This document shows, piece by piece, positions 34,368-43,011 of a DNA stretch of 64,000 nucleotides. Source of the stretch: a bacterium. Its GTDB lineage: Bacteria; Verrucomicrobiota; Verrucomicrobiia; Limisphaerales; UBA11358. Each line of letters opens with the position of its first letter. Within the stretch, counting starts at the first letter, position 1. The translations under genes and the position numbers were made by a program. The notes below the pieces were generated by a model that was not told the origin of the DNA, searched no databases, and saw only the letters and a program-made list of their open reading frames with translations. The stretch is from the NCBI GenBank assembly GCA_021780905.1, contig JAJXXW010000042.1, positions 146,001 through 210,000 on the forward strand, read 5' to 3'.

Positions 34368-35291
34368 TCAACCATGCTGGAAAAAAGTCAGACCCATCAC
34401 GCCGCCCACGGCGACGACGGCGCCGGCGAGCGCACGGAAGCCGATTTCCTCGCCCTCGACCATCCGTGTCATGGGCAGCAGCACAATCGGCGTGGTGGCG
34501 ATGATAGCGGCGACGATGCCGGCGGGCGTAGTCTTGAGCGCCCATTGCATACAGGTCACGCCGAGCGTCTGGCCGGCAAGGGCGTTGACCAGCACCCACG
34601 GCCAGAGGCGCAGCCATTTTTCGCGGGAGACGGCCAAAGTTTTGGCCTCAAACCAGCCGCCGTGGGCAGGGGCGGCACGCCATTTGAAAAACAGCAGCGC
34701 CAGGGTCGGAATCAAAATCCCGCCGAGCACACGCTGGTAGCCGGTGGTGCCGGCATCCACCGAAATGCCGGCCGACTCAAGGGCCATGTAACCTTTGCGG
34801 ATGATCACCGCGCCGAGCGCGCCGCCGAGCGCGGCGAAACCGCCGGCGGTGAGGCCGATTTTCCAGTCGCGCGCGGAAATTTTCAAGTGGTCGCCGGGCG
34901 CGAGCGCAATGGCGACGCCGGCGAGGATGACCGCCACGCAAAAAATTTCGGGCAGGTTTATTTTGGTGCCCAGCCAAAGCCATTCGATCAGCGCGGCCAA
35001 CGGCGCGGTGAGGCATTGGGTGAGCAGCACGGTGCGCCGGCTACCGAGCCGCGGCAAAACCTGGAAATAGGCGGAGTCGCCCAGGCCAATGCCGAAAAGG
35101 CCGCTCAACATGAACCATTCCGGCGCGCCGGCAAATCCCGCGCCACACGTCCACGCCCAGGCGGTCAAAAAAACGGTGGCCAGCGTGATGCGCCAGAAGT
35201 TCGCCTCGATGCCGCCTATTTGTCTCGCCGTGCGATAGCCGCAGACGGCGGAGGTGGCGAAGAGCAGAGCGGTGAGCAGCGCCGCAAACAT
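34368..35291 (-). CDS. EamA/DMT-family transporter
   Basis: A 307-residue membrane protein with about ten hydrophobic segments in two EamA repeats. The first repeat begins LLTALLFATSAVCGYRTARQ and ends LPEIFCVAVILAGVAIALAP; the second contains GLTAGGFAALGGALGAVIIR and ends GFRALAGAVVAVGGVMGLTF. These carriers export or import small metabolites; the substrate cannot be read from sequence. Its ATG overlaps the stop of the upstream gene by one base, so the two probably share a transcript. Confidence 0.88.
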   Translation of the reverse strand: MFAALLTALLFATSAVCGYRTARQIGGIEANFWRITLATVFLTAWAWTCGAGFAGAPEWFMLSGLFGIGLGDSAYFQVLPRLGSRRTVLLTQCLTAPLAALIEWLWLGTKINLPEIFCVAVILAGVAIALAPGDHLKISARDWKIGLTAGGFAALGGALGAVIIRKGYMALESAGISVDAGTTGYQRVLGGILIPTLALLFFKWRAAPAHGGWFEAKTLAVSREKWLRLWPWVLVNALAGQTLGVTCMQWALKTTPAGIVAAIIATTPIVLLPMTRMVEGEEIGFRALAGAVVAVGGVMGLTFFQHG

Positions 35292-35617
35292 CAGAGCGGC
35301 TCGGCCGGTTCCGCCGCCGGGGCACCGTCATCCGCATCAATGGTGACGCCCTTTTCCGCCAGAATTTTTTCGATGTCTGGCGACACCCAGCGCTGTTTGT
35401 GCTTAGCCTTGCCATCCGGCTTGATGCGGAACAGTCCGCGCGTGTTGCTCTCGAGAATGCCGCGCTCGGCCAGGGAGACCATCAGCGGCTTGGCCCAGTC
35501 GGGTTCCGCGTGATAGCGCTGCTTGGTGCCGGCCCGGCGGCTGACTTCCTTGGGGTTGACGAAAGCGTCACCCATGGTTTTGAGATACTGAAAAATTGCC
35601 TGCTCGTCGGAACTCAT
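35291..35617 (-). CDS. Small winged-helix-like hypothetical protein
   Basis: A 108-residue protein from the ATG at 35617 (MSSDEQAIFQYLKTMGDAFV). The first 70 residues (IFQYLKTMGDAFVNPKEVSR, then WAKPLMVSLAERGILESNTR and GLFRIKP) look like a winged helix, where a recognition region is followed by a short beta wing. The C-terminal tail is acidic and Ala/Pro-rich. I know similar small proteins in related bacteria but no function for them. It overlaps the EamA transporter gene start by one base; a regulatory role is possible but not shown. Confidence 0.7.
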   Translation of the reverse strand: MSSDEQAIFQYLKTMGDAFVNPKEVSRRAGTKQRYHAEPDWAKPLMVSLAERGILESNTRGLFRIKPDGKAKHKQRWVSPDIEKILAEKGVTIDADDGAPAAEPAEPL

Positions 35618-35716
35618 GCCGACACTCTTACGCAAAAAATCCGCTGCGTCGAGAACTTACGGTCGCCTTCCGGCATTGCCAAGCCGCCGACTTCAATCTA
35701 GGCTTCGCTCCGATTC

Positions 35717-36661
35717 ATGGCTGAATACAAAGTCCAATTCGAGGTTTTTGAAGGTCCGCTCGACCTGCTCCTTTATCTCATCAAGAAGGAGGAGGTGGAC
35801 ATCTACCAAGTCAACCTCACCCGGCTCGCGACGCAGTTCATCGAATACATCGATCTGATGCGGCAATTTGACTTGGAAATCGCCGGCGAATTTCTCGTCA
35901 TGGCCTCGACGCTGATGTATATCAAGAGCCGCGAGCTGCTGCCGGCCGACCAGCAGGCCGTCGTGGAGGAGGAAGATGAAGGCGCAGATCCGCGCTGGGA
36001 GCTGATCCGCCAACTCGTTGAATACAAGAAATTCAAGGACGCCGCCGCGCAATTGCAGACGCTGGAGGAGCGCCAGGAAAATACTTTCCCGCGCGTGCCG
36101 GGCAAACTGGAATTTGAATCCGCCGCGCCGGTGCCAAAGCCGGAAGTCGGCATCTTCGATCTGCTCAACGCCGTCAATGCCGTCCTCAAACGCTTTCAGG
36201 AAAAAGCCGCCGGCACGCGCGACATCTTCGAGGACAAATGGACGGTCAGCGAGAAAATCGAGTTTGTGCTGCAAACCATCGCCGCGCACGGCAGCGTGCG
36301 CTTTGCCGAATTGTTTGAAACCGCCGCCAGCCGGTCCGAAATCGTCTGCACGTTCCTGGCGCTCCTGGAATTGATCCGCCTCAAACAGCTCGTCTGCACC
36401 CAGCTGGAACCGTTTGCGGAAATCAAAATTGCCAAGGCCGTCATTTCCGAGACAGCCATCGAAATGGCCGCGCCAGCCCCGGAAACCGAAGCTAAAGTAA
36501 AATGCTCGCCGCCGTCGCCTGATCCCACCGTCACCGCAACCGAACCAGAGGTGGAGGATGAGTTTGACGAGGAAGAAGATGACGACGACGAGGATGACGA
36601 AGTTGAAGATGAGGATGGCGGGGAAGAAGCCGCCGGCAATGACAATCAAAAACCAATATAA
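35717..36661 (+). CDS. scpA: Segregation and condensation protein A (kleisin)
   Basis: ScpA bridges the SMC ATPase heads in the bacterial condensin and recruits ScpB. The 314-residue protein opens YKVQFEVFEGPLDLLLYLIK, the conserved F-x-G-P-L-D-L-L-L-x-L-I motif, with IDLMRQFDLEIAGEFLVMAS and TLMYIKSRELLP forming the N-terminal helical bundle. The C-terminal winged helix (SVRFAELFETAASRSEIVCT, FLALLELIRLKQL) is present near residues 190-230. After residue 250 a long acidic tail (EEDDDDEDDEVEDEDGGEE) is added, which is longer than usual. scpB starts 9 bp downstream. Confidence 0.95.
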   Translation: MAEYKVQFEVFEGPLDLLLYLIKKEEVDIYQVNLTRLATQFIEYIDLMRQFDLEIAGEFLVMASTLMYIKSRELLPADQQAVVEEEDEGADPRWELIRQLVEYKKFKDAAAQLQTLEERQENTFPRVPGKLEFESAAPVPKPEVGIFDLLNAVNAVLKRFQEKAAGTRDIFEDKWTVSEKIEFVLQTIAAHGSVRFAELFETAASRSEIVCTFLALLELIRLKQLVCTQLEPFAEIKIAKAVISETAIEMAAPAPETEAKVKCSPPSPDPTVTATEPEVEDEFDEEEDDDDEDDEVEDEDGGEEAAGNDNQKPI

Positions 36662-36670
36662 ATTTTTTGC

Positions 36671-37360
36671 ATGGAACTGAAATTCATTCTCGAATCCCTG
36701 TTATTCTCCGCCCAGAAACCCATGAGCGTGAAGGAGCTTCGCGACATGCTCGCCAACGCCGCCACGGTGGAGGACGCGGACGAGGGCGCCAAACCGTTCA
36801 AGAAAACCAAGGAGGACGACGTGACCGCCGCACTCGAAGAGTTGGCCCGCGAACATGAAACCGCCGCGCGCAGCTACCGGCTCGCGTGCGTCGCGGGCGC
36901 ATGGCAGTTCGTCACGCAGCCGGAATTTGCACCCTGGCTCAAGGCGCTGGTTGGCGTCAAGCACCGGCCTTCGCGGCTGTCGCCAGCGGCACTGGAGACG
37001 CTGGCCATAATCGCCTATCGCCAACCGGTGACGCGCGCGGAAGTCGAGCAGGTGCGTGGCGTGAACGTGGACGGCACGATGCAGACACTGTTGGAGCGCG
37101 GTCTGGTGGAACAGAGCGGGCGGGCGGAAGTGGTCGGCCGACCGGCGCTTTACTGCACCACGTCGTTGTTCATGGAATATTTCGGCCTGCGCGGCCTGGA
37201 GGATTTGCCGGCGGCGGACGAACTGCGGCGCATTCCCGTCGAACATCCGCCCGCGCCCGTCACGGCGGATGCCGGGCTGGCCACGGTGCCGCCGGAGCAG
37301 CTTCAACTTGAGGAAGCGGTGAAAATCCAGTCGCCCGAACCACCGGCGACGTCAGCGTAA
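36671..37360 (+). CDS. scpB: Segregation and condensation protein B
   Basis: The 229-residue partner of ScpA, with two winged-helix domains. It opens MELKFILESLLFSAQKPMSV (the typical I-E-A-L-L-F-x-x-x-x-P). Its second domain contains PSRLSPAALETLAIIAYRQP with VTRAEVEQVRGVNVDGTMQT then LLERGLVEQSGRAEVVGRPA, the signature block L-S-x-A-A-L-E-T-L-A-I-I-A-Y-x-Q-P-[IV]-[TS]-R. It is in an operon with scpA (9 bp apart). A Pro/Glu-rich C-terminal tail follows the second wing. Confidence 0.95.
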   Translation: MELKFILESLLFSAQKPMSVKELRDMLANAATVEDADEGAKPFKKTKEDDVTAALEELAREHETAARSYRLACVAGAWQFVTQPEFAPWLKALVGVKHRPSRLSPAALETLAIIAYRQPVTRAEVEQVRGVNVDGTMQTLLERGLVEQSGRAEVVGRPALYCTTSLFMEYFGLRGLEDLPAADELRRIPVEHPPAPVTADAGLATVPPEQLQLEEAVKIQSPEPPATSA

Positions 37361-37371
37361 ATCCCGGCGGG

Positions 37372-37809
37372 TTATTTTTTGAAACCCTCCAGCTTGGCAA
37401 TGAAGGCTTGCGGTCCGCCTTCGGAGTAGCCGACCTGCCGGCCGATCTCCTTGCCGTCCTTGTCCAGAACCACCAGTGTCGGATAGCCATCAATGCTGTA
37501 TTGCCCCTTCAAGGCGGCGTTGGCCTTTTTCAAAGCGTCGGCCTGGTCTTTGCTGTGGGGAAAATCCACTTCCACCAGCACGACATTTTTCGCCGCGTAG
37601 TCCAGGAACTCCGGCGAGTTGAGCACTTCCTTTTTGAACTTCTGACACCAGTGGCACCAGTCCGACCCGGTGAAGTCCATGAGCACGATTTTGTTTTCGG
37701 CCTTCGCTTGGGCTTCGGCTTTGGGCAGGTCGGTGAGCCAGGTGGATTCCGCCGCGTTCACCTGCCAGCAGATCGTGGCAGCCATCAGGGCAATGAGCAG
37801 TTTTTTCAT
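37372..37809 (-). CDS. Exported thioredoxin-fold protein with CHWC active site
   Basis: A 145-residue protein with a signal peptide (MKKLLIALMAATICWQVNAA) and a thioredoxin-like domain. KIVLMDFTGSDWCHWCQKFK carries a C-x-x-C (CHWC) redox pair, and IDGYPTLVVLDKDGKEIGRQ contains the cis-proline. It resembles small periplasmic thioredoxin-family proteins that keep cysteines reduced. It is convergent with scpB and upstream of nothing in its direction except pyrC behind it. DsbD at 56471-58636 could be its electron source; that is an inference. Confidence 0.88.
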   Translation of the reverse strand: MKKLLIALMAATICWQVNAAESTWLTDLPKAEAQAKAENKIVLMDFTGSDWCHWCQKFKKEVLNSPEFLDYAAKNVVLVEVDFPHSKDQADALKKANAALKGQYSIDGYPTLVVLDKDGKEIGRQVGYSEGGPQAFIAKLEGFKK

Positions 37810-37830
37810 AATGATTGAGGGATGGGGGGA

Positions 37831-39210
37831 TTAAACCGCCGCCAGTTCGGCCTGTCCAGCGAAAACTGTTTTGCCGGCGACGATCGTGGCGGCCACCCGG
37901 CCTTTGAGTTTCCAGCCGAAGAACGGGTTGTTCCTGGATTTGCTCGCAGATGCTTCACGCTCATAAATCCATTCTGCATCCGGGTCAAACACCGTAACAT
38001 CCGCATCCGCGCCGACGCTCAACGTGCCTTTGTTCAAGTTCAACAGCCGCGCGGGGTTGATGGTGAACTTTGCAATCATGTCGGCAAGCGAAATCCGCTT
38101 CGTGTGGACGAGTTGCATCAGCGCCAGCGCCAGCTCGGTTTCGAGGCCGGTGATGCCAAACGGCGCGTAGTCAAACTCCACTTCCTTTTCGTAATCGCAG
38201 TGCGGCGCGTGGTCGCTGCACAAAATCTCGATCGTGCCGTCGGCCAGGCCTTCCAGAATCGCCTCGCGGTCGGCGGCGGAGCGGAGCGGCGGGTTCATCT
38301 TGAAATTCGTGTCGTAGGCCGGCCACGCGACAACCGACAGTTGGGGGTGGGTGGTTGATAACAATTTGCCGTCCTGCGCCCAGAATTTTTCGCTGCCGGC
38401 AACCGCCGCGTCGGTGAGCGTGAAATGATGCGGGCAAGCCTCGCCGGAAATCGGCACGCCGCGTTTTTTCGCCTCGCGGATCAGTTTCACGCTGCCGGCG
38501 GCGCTCAGGTGCTGGCAGTGGATTTTGGCGCCGGTCAGTTCGGCCAGCAAAACGTTGCGCGCGACGATCATTTCCTCGCCCGCCGCCGGCCAGCCGCGCA
38601 GGCCGAGCGCGGTGCTCCAGTAACCTTCGTGCATCACGCCGTCGGTCACGAGCGAATAATCCTGACAGTGATCCATCACCGGCAGGTTGAACATCTTCGC
38701 GTATTCACAGGCGCGGCGCATGAGGTCGTTGTTCTGCACGCAATGGCCGTCGTCCGTGATGGCCACCACGCCCGCCTTTTTAAGTCCACCGATGGGGGCG
38801 AGTTCCTCGCCGGCGATATTTTTGGTGATCGCGCCGGTGACGAAGACATTGACCAGGCCTTCGCGTTCCGCGCGTTCATGAATCAGCGCGACAGTGCCGG
38901 CGGAGTCAATCGCCGGCGACGTGTTCGGCATGCAGACGACCGAAGCAAATCCGCCGCGCGCCGCCGCCGCCGTGCCGGCGGCGATGGTTTCCTTGGCCGT
39001 CTGCCCCGGCTCGCGGAAGTGAACATGCAAATCAATCAAGCCGGGCGAGACAATTTTTCCTTTTGCCGCGAGGGTTTCCACGCCGGCGGGCGCGGAAAGT
39101 TTTTTGCCGACGGCGGAGATTTTGCCGTCGAGGATGAGCACGTCGGCAAGGGCGTCAAATTGGTTGGCGGGATCCACCACCCGTCCGCCGGTGAGTAGCA
39201 GCGCATTCAT
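37831..39210 (-). CDS. pyrC: Dihydroorotase
   Basis: Cyclises carbamoyl-aspartate to dihydroorotate in pyrimidine synthesis. The 459-residue amidohydrolase starts MNALLLTGGRVVDPANQFDA (start chosen at 39210). The metal motif is GLIDLHVHFREPGQTAKETI (H-x-H-x-R-E-P-G), with the later metal His in VMDHCQDYSLV and CQHLSAAGSVKLI, and the catalytic Asp in ILCSDHAPHCDYEKE. This is the type I (longer) dihydroorotase. pyrB, which often precedes it, is not nearby. Confidence 0.94.
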   Translation of the reverse strand: MNALLLTGGRVVDPANQFDALADVLILDGKISAVGKKLSAPAGVETLAAKGKIVSPGLIDLHVHFREPGQTAKETIAAGTAAAARGGFASVVCMPNTSPAIDSAGTVALIHERAEREGLVNVFVTGAITKNIAGEELAPIGGLKKAGVVAITDDGHCVQNNDLMRRACEYAKMFNLPVMDHCQDYSLVTDGVMHEGYWSTALGLRGWPAAGEEMIVARNVLLAELTGAKIHCQHLSAAGSVKLIREAKKRGVPISGEACPHHFTLTDAAVAGSEKFWAQDGKLLSTTHPQLSVVAWPAYDTNFKMNPPLRSAADREAILEGLADGTIEILCSDHAPHCDYEKEVEFDYAPFGITGLETELALALMQLVHTKRISLADMIAKFTINPARLLNLNKGTLSVGADADVTVFDPDAEWIYEREASASKSRNNPFFGWKLKGRVAATIVAGKTVFAGQAELAAV

Positions 39211-39463
39211 CGCGTCGAGTCTAGCGGCGGCGGCACCCCAAGGCAAGCCCGCCAGGCGGAACGCTAGCAACCAATGGCGATGACGACGCGCAACTCGATC
39301 AAAGTAAAGGCCCGCTGTGGGCGGCAGGGCATTGAATTCGCCAAAACCATGTCCTTCCCAAAGACTCTGTCCGGCGGCCGCAAGTTAAACAAAAAATCCG
39401 CCGAACCCTTGCGATCATCGCGCAAGTTGACAAGCGGTGGCGGGGCGGTAGGATTTGCGGGTT

Positions 39464-39537
39464 GCGGGTGTAGTTCAATGGTAGAACGGCAGCCTTCCAA
39501 GCTGCATACGTGGGTTCGATTCCCATCACCCGCTCCA
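39464..39537 (+). tRNA. tRNA-Gly (anticodon UCC)
   Basis: GCGGGTG (39464-39470) pairs with CACCCGC before T-CCA at 39534-39537. The D arm contains AGTTCAATGGTAGA, the anticodon stem GCAGC/GCTGC encloses CTTCCAA (anticodon TCC), and the T arm is GTGGG-TTCGATT-CCCAT. The CCA end is encoded. A damaged copy of its 3' end lies at 60856-60889. Confidence 0.97.
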
Positions 39538-39639
39538 TTCCACCGGTTTGATTTAATTCGACGAGTGCTGACCACGGTTTGACGCAAGAACCACGGGCTA
39601 TTATGACGATCTCAACGATCACGCGCACCTGCCGTTGGA

Positions 39640-39714
39640 CCCGTTGTTGGCGGCGGCCTGCCAGAAGGCTGATGCTGTTCGTGCCGTTGGCCGAGGTGAT
39701 GGCATAGCCGGTCC
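39640..39714 (-). pseudogene. Remnant of the shared secreted C-terminal module
   Basis: Around 39668-39712 the minus strand reads GYAITSANGTNSIS, nearly identical at DNA level to the end of the 43012-46608 gene (SGYSITSANGTNSITV). It then diverges into unrelated sequence. The module's strand before it and the F-F-R-L-K-Q end are missing. The rest of the gap 39538-39833 shows no gene. Confidence 0.6.
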
Positions 39715-39833
39715 TGGCTCCTACCGCAGGACTGCGGGCAGCGGCGGATAGGTGGCCGGTCGCCCGCAGCAACCCGGCGGACAGCCCGGTAAATTGCGCC
39801 GGTGGTTTTTCACGGTGGATTGATTTGGCACGT

Positions 39834-40706
39834 TCACGGCAGCAGCGGACGGTAGGCGCGGACGCGGTAAAATTCATTCGTCGGGTTGAAGTCATAAAAG
39901 GCCGTGGCGCTGACGCCCGGGCTGGCAAAAGTCACATAATCCAACCAGCCCGCGCCGGCGGCCAGGTTCGGATTGATTTGCACGGCATAAAATCGCGTGG
40001 GCTTGCTGGCCCAGGCGATCTGGTCGTAATTCGTGGCCAGGACATTGCGCTGGAACGAGGTGATCTTGAAAACATCCGCCGCATTGTTCGGGTCGGTGCC
40101 GGCAAGATAATCCTGCCCGATGGTCATGCCCTTGCCGGTGGGATCGGCGTTGGCATTCACGTTCGTCGTGCCGAAGTTTTGCAGCAGCCAAGCGACGGGC
40201 AGGCCGTTGGGCGCCAGCGCACCGGGCTGGAGGCTGTCTGTCTGGACGAACGCCACGGCGTTGCTCAATGAAATCCAGCCGCAATTGGCGCTCCAGACAG
40301 AGCCGCTCAACTGGCCGGTGAGCAGATTGATATTCGGTTTGCCGTAGGTTTGCTCAAAGTTGATCCAGCCGATGTTCGCGCCCCAGGCGTAACCGGTCAA
40401 ATTGCCGAGGCCGTCCTGGTTCACGCCGAAGTCGGTGGCGGAATTGTTTTGGTATTGAATGCCGTTGGCGGGTGTGCCGCTGCCCAGATTGATCCAGCCG
40501 ACATTGGCGGAATAGATGTAGCCGGAGCAGACGTATTCGCCGATGACCGCGCCGTTGGCGGTGTCGCCGCGCCAGTCGAGCCAGCCGAGGTTGGCACCGT
40601 AGGCATAGCGGTTGGCGGCGTCAATCGTCGTGCCGGCGTGGAGCAAGGCTGAAGGCTGAAGGCTGAAGGCTGAAAGCAGCGCGAGCAGGAAAAGCTTGGT
40701 TTTCAT
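39834..40706 (-). CDS. Secreted protein with four A-N-x-G-W-[IL] repeats
   Basis: A 290-residue exported protein, signal peptide MKTKLFLLALLSAFSLQPSA. Four tandem motifs of about 40 residues recur in the first 150 residues: YGANLGWLDW, YSANVGWINLG, WGANIGWINFE and WSANCGWISLS. These may form a small beta-propeller or solenoid. The C-terminal part (YLAGTDPNNAADVFKITSF; FYRVRAYRPLLP) resembles the terminal module of other secreted proteins in this cluster. Function unknown. It is the last gene of the eight-gene secreted-protein run, 30 bp after the beta-helix gene. The signal-peptide DNA contains a 7-bp tandem array. Confidence 0.72.
   Translation of the reverse strand: MKTKLFLLALLSAFSLQPSALLHAGTTIDAANRYAYGANLGWLDWRGDTANGAVIGEYVCSGYIYSANVGWINLGSGTPANGIQYQNNSATDFGVNQDGLGNLTGYAWGANIGWINFEQTYGKPNINLLTGQLSGSVWSANCGWISLSNAVAFVQTDSLQPGALAPNGLPVAWLLQNFGTTNVNANADPTGKGMTIGQDYLAGTDPNNAADVFKITSFQRNVLATNYDQIAWASKPTRFYAVQINPNLAAGAGWLDYVTFASPGVSATAFYDFNPTNEFYRVRAYRPLLP
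40645..40674. repeat. 7-bp tandem repeat (AAGGCTG), about 4.3 copies, in a signal-peptide region
   Basis: AAGGCTG is repeated four times from 40645 to 40672 inside the coding sequence for SAFSLQPSA. Gain or loss of a unit would shift the frame of the secreted protein. Confidence 0.9.
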
Positions 40707-40736
40707 GGTGAGAGTTCATCGGTCGGGCCGGTTGGT

Positions 40737-41780
40737 TCAGTAAGCGAAATTCGCCCAGGGATTGCTGCTCGATATTACCGTCAGCGCCCCGGTCAGAGTG
40801 ATTATGGTTCCATAGGCATTATTGCCGGCTATGAAATAACTATTCGATCCAGCTCCCGAGACCGTGTTCTTGACAACCACATTGCCTGAATTTGAAGGCA
40901 CGCTAATGCCCCAATGAATCGAACCGGACGTGGTCACGTGGTTGCCCTCGATGCGGTTGTTGCCGGCTAGCACATTGATGCTGGCGTGGCCAGAGGTTTG
41001 GCTTACGGTGTCTCCTTGCAGTGTATTGCCGATGATCTGACAGCCGGGGCCGTAAACATCAATACCATCCGCGGCACTGCGCATGATGAGGCAATCGGAC
41101 ACCACGCAACTGGAGACATACATTCCGTAGTTGCCGCTGTTTTGAACCTCGCAATGGCGCACGGTGCATTCAATGGCATCTATCCCGTCACCGCTGTTGT
41201 CGCGAACGACACAATCGGCGATCAAACCGCCGCTGCTTATGATTCCAGCTCCACCATTGCCAATCGAAAAGCTGTCGCGCACCGTGCTTCCCGCTTCGGT
41301 GTAGATCCCAATGTTGCCATTGGCAGAAACCGTCAACTTTTCAAAATCCAGATTGCGCGGATAACCGAAACTCCAGGCGTCCACCCCATTAATCGGCCAA
41401 CCACTGACGGTTCCGTTTCGCACGGTGATGTTGGTATAAGTGCCCTGAACCGCCACACCACTATAAGAACCGGCCACGCCGAACAGGGCGAAGCCATTCA
41501 GGTCTATCGTCACGTTGCCGCTGGAAACGGTGATGCCGGCGGTCCCGCTGACGCCGGTGACGTTGGTGGTGAGATAATAAGAGCCGGGATTGGTGATGGT
41601 GTAAGGCAGACTGCTGATGGGCGTGCGCGCCTCGATCTGGTCCAGCGTCTTCATGGTCGGCGCGGGTGCGCCGGGCGGCGTGAGGACGCCCTGGGCGAAA
41701 GCGGTCGCTGGCTGGCAGCCAAGACTTGCCAGTGCGAACAGGGCAAGCGCGCTAAAAAAACGATTGAGTTCAGTTTTCAT
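40737..41780 (-). CDS. Secreted right-handed beta-helix protein
   Basis: A 347-residue exported protein (MKTELNRFFSALALFALASL, signal ending near FAQG). After the linker TMKTLDQIEARTPISSLPYT, which is shared almost word for word with the next gene, it has parallel beta-helix repeats from about residue 75 to 330: GITVSSGNVTIDLNGFALFG, CVVRDNSGDGIDAIECTVRH and CEVQNSGNYGMYVSSCVVSD. This is the PbH1 pattern of pectate-lyase-like and NosD-like folds. No catalytic residues can be assigned. Gene spacing is 9 bp to the upstream paralogue, which supports a common transcript. Confidence 0.82.
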   Translation of the reverse strand: MKTELNRFFSALALFALASLGCQPATAFAQGVLTPPGAPAPTMKTLDQIEARTPISSLPYTITNPGSYYLTTNVTGVSGTAGITVSSGNVTIDLNGFALFGVAGSYSGVAVQGTYTNITVRNGTVSGWPINGVDAWSFGYPRNLDFEKLTVSANGNIGIYTEAGSTVRDSFSIGNGGAGIISSGGLIADCVVRDNSGDGIDAIECTVRHCEVQNSGNYGMYVSSCVVSDCLIMRSAADGIDVYGPGCQIIGNTLQGDTVSQTSGHASINVLAGNNRIEGNHVTTSGSIHWGISVPSNSGNVVVKNTVSGAGSNSYFIAGNNAYGTIITLTGALTVISSSNPWANFAY

Positions 41781-41789
41781 TTGGACCCC

Positions 41790-42962
41790 TTATTGGAAAT
41801 TCTGCCATGGATTGGTGGACGTGTTGGGTGACCCGTAGGGTGCGTAGTCGTTGTTTCCAATATAGCCGCCGTAACCGGGGCCGGGCGAAGAATTGCGGGT
41901 GATGCTGTTTTTCACATTTATTGACATGGCATTGATGCCGTAATTAGTGTTGTTGCCGACGCTGTTGCCATCAATGCGGTTCGCAGAACCTGAAATCAAG
42001 ATGCCATATTGGCTGTTGGCGCTGCAAACATTGCCGATAACCTGACAATTGTTGTAATAAATATTGATGCCACTGCTGGCGTTACCGCTGCAAGTGTTGC
42101 CGAAGATTTGGCAATTGAAACCAGCGACATCAATGCCATCGCCGGTGTTGCCGCCTGCGGTGCAACCCGTGACGGTGCTATTGTTCCCAACGAAAATTCC
42201 TGTGCCGCAGGCGCTCGCAGTGCAGTCCTTGACGCTACAGTTGTTATTAGCTTGAATTCCCATGCCGTTGCCGGTGCTCGCCGTGCAATCCTTGATCGTG
42301 CAGTTGTCGCCATAGGCGAGAATGCCAGCATTTATGTTCCCGCTGGCCGTGCAGCCTATGACGGTGCAGTTGGCTACAACATCTAAACCAGCGACGTTGA
42401 AGTTCGCAATGCAATCCTTGATTGAGCTGTTGTTCCTGACGAAAATGCCAACGCCTGTAATGTGGTAAGCGGCGCAGGCCGACACGACACAATTAGTGCC
42501 GGCCAAGAGACCGCCAGCATTGGAGTTCGAAACACGAAGACGTTCAAACTGGCTGTTGTAACTGTTTGTGGCATCCACGCCGTTATGTCCCCAGGCATCC
42601 AGAGCACCGTTACGAATGGCCAGATTTCTTGCCGGATTGAGCACATTGATTCCGTTAAGTGAACCCGCCACGCCTTGAAGCGTGAACCCGTTCAAGTCCA
42701 GGGTCACGTTGTTGGTGGCGATGTCAATGCCGTCCGCGCCGGAGCTGCCGGTCAGATTCGCCGTGAGATAATAAGAGCCGGGATTGGTGATAGTGTAAGG
42801 CAGACTGCTGATGGGCGTGCGCGCCTCGATCTGGTCCAGCGTCTTCATGGTCGGCGCGGGCGGGCCGGGCGGCGTGAGGGTGCCCTGGGCCAGCAAGGCT
42901 GAAGGCTGAAGGCTGAAGCCTGAAAGCAGCGCGAGCGCGGCGAAGTGAATGGTGGTTTTCAT
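41790..42962 (-). CDS. Secreted right-handed beta-helix protein (paralogue)
   Basis: A 390-residue exported paralogue of the next gene downstream. Signal peptide MKTTIHFAALALLSGFSLQP ending near AQG, then the shared linker TMKTLDQIEARTPISSLPYT and ITNPGSYYLTANLTGSSGAD. Its beta-helix has very regular rungs such as CTVIGCTASGNINAGILAYG, NCTIKDCTASTGNGMGIQAN and NSTVTGCTAGGNTGDGIDVA, with the Cys-x-x-x-[DG]-C-T-A repeat stacking at each turn. Likely a surface or matrix structural protein. The two genes look like a recent tandem duplication that diverged in the helix. Confidence 0.83.
   Translation of the reverse strand: MKTTIHFAALALLSGFSLQPSALLAQGTLTPPGPPAPTMKTLDQIEARTPISSLPYTITNPGSYYLTANLTGSSGADGIDIATNNVTLDLNGFTLQGVAGSLNGINVLNPARNLAIRNGALDAWGHNGVDATNSYNSQFERLRVSNSNAGGLLAGTNCVVSACAAYHITGVGIFVRNNSSIKDCIANFNVAGLDVVANCTVIGCTASGNINAGILAYGDNCTIKDCTASTGNGMGIQANNNCSVKDCTASACGTGIFVGNNSTVTGCTAGGNTGDGIDVAGFNCQIFGNTCSGNASSGINIYYNNCQVIGNVCSANSQYGILISGSANRIDGNSVGNNTNYGINAMSINVKNSITRNSSPGPGYGGYIGNNDYAPYGSPNTSTNPWQNFQ
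42895..42922. repeat. 7-bp tandem repeat (AAGGCTG), four units, in a signal-peptide region
   Basis: Three perfect AAGGCTG units and one with a single change (AAGCCTG) lie in the codons for SGFSLQPSALL, matching the array at 40645. Confidence 0.88.
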
Positions 42963-43011
42963 GATGGAGTTTGGCTTGACGGTTGTGGTTGGTTTGAGGG
43001 TTTGTCAGCAA

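Noticed and set aside
31118..34504. Plus-strand open frame of 1,128 codons across aconitase
   Set aside because: Antisense to an unmistakable aconitase with cluster cysteines and to the response regulator. The product has no recognisable feature.
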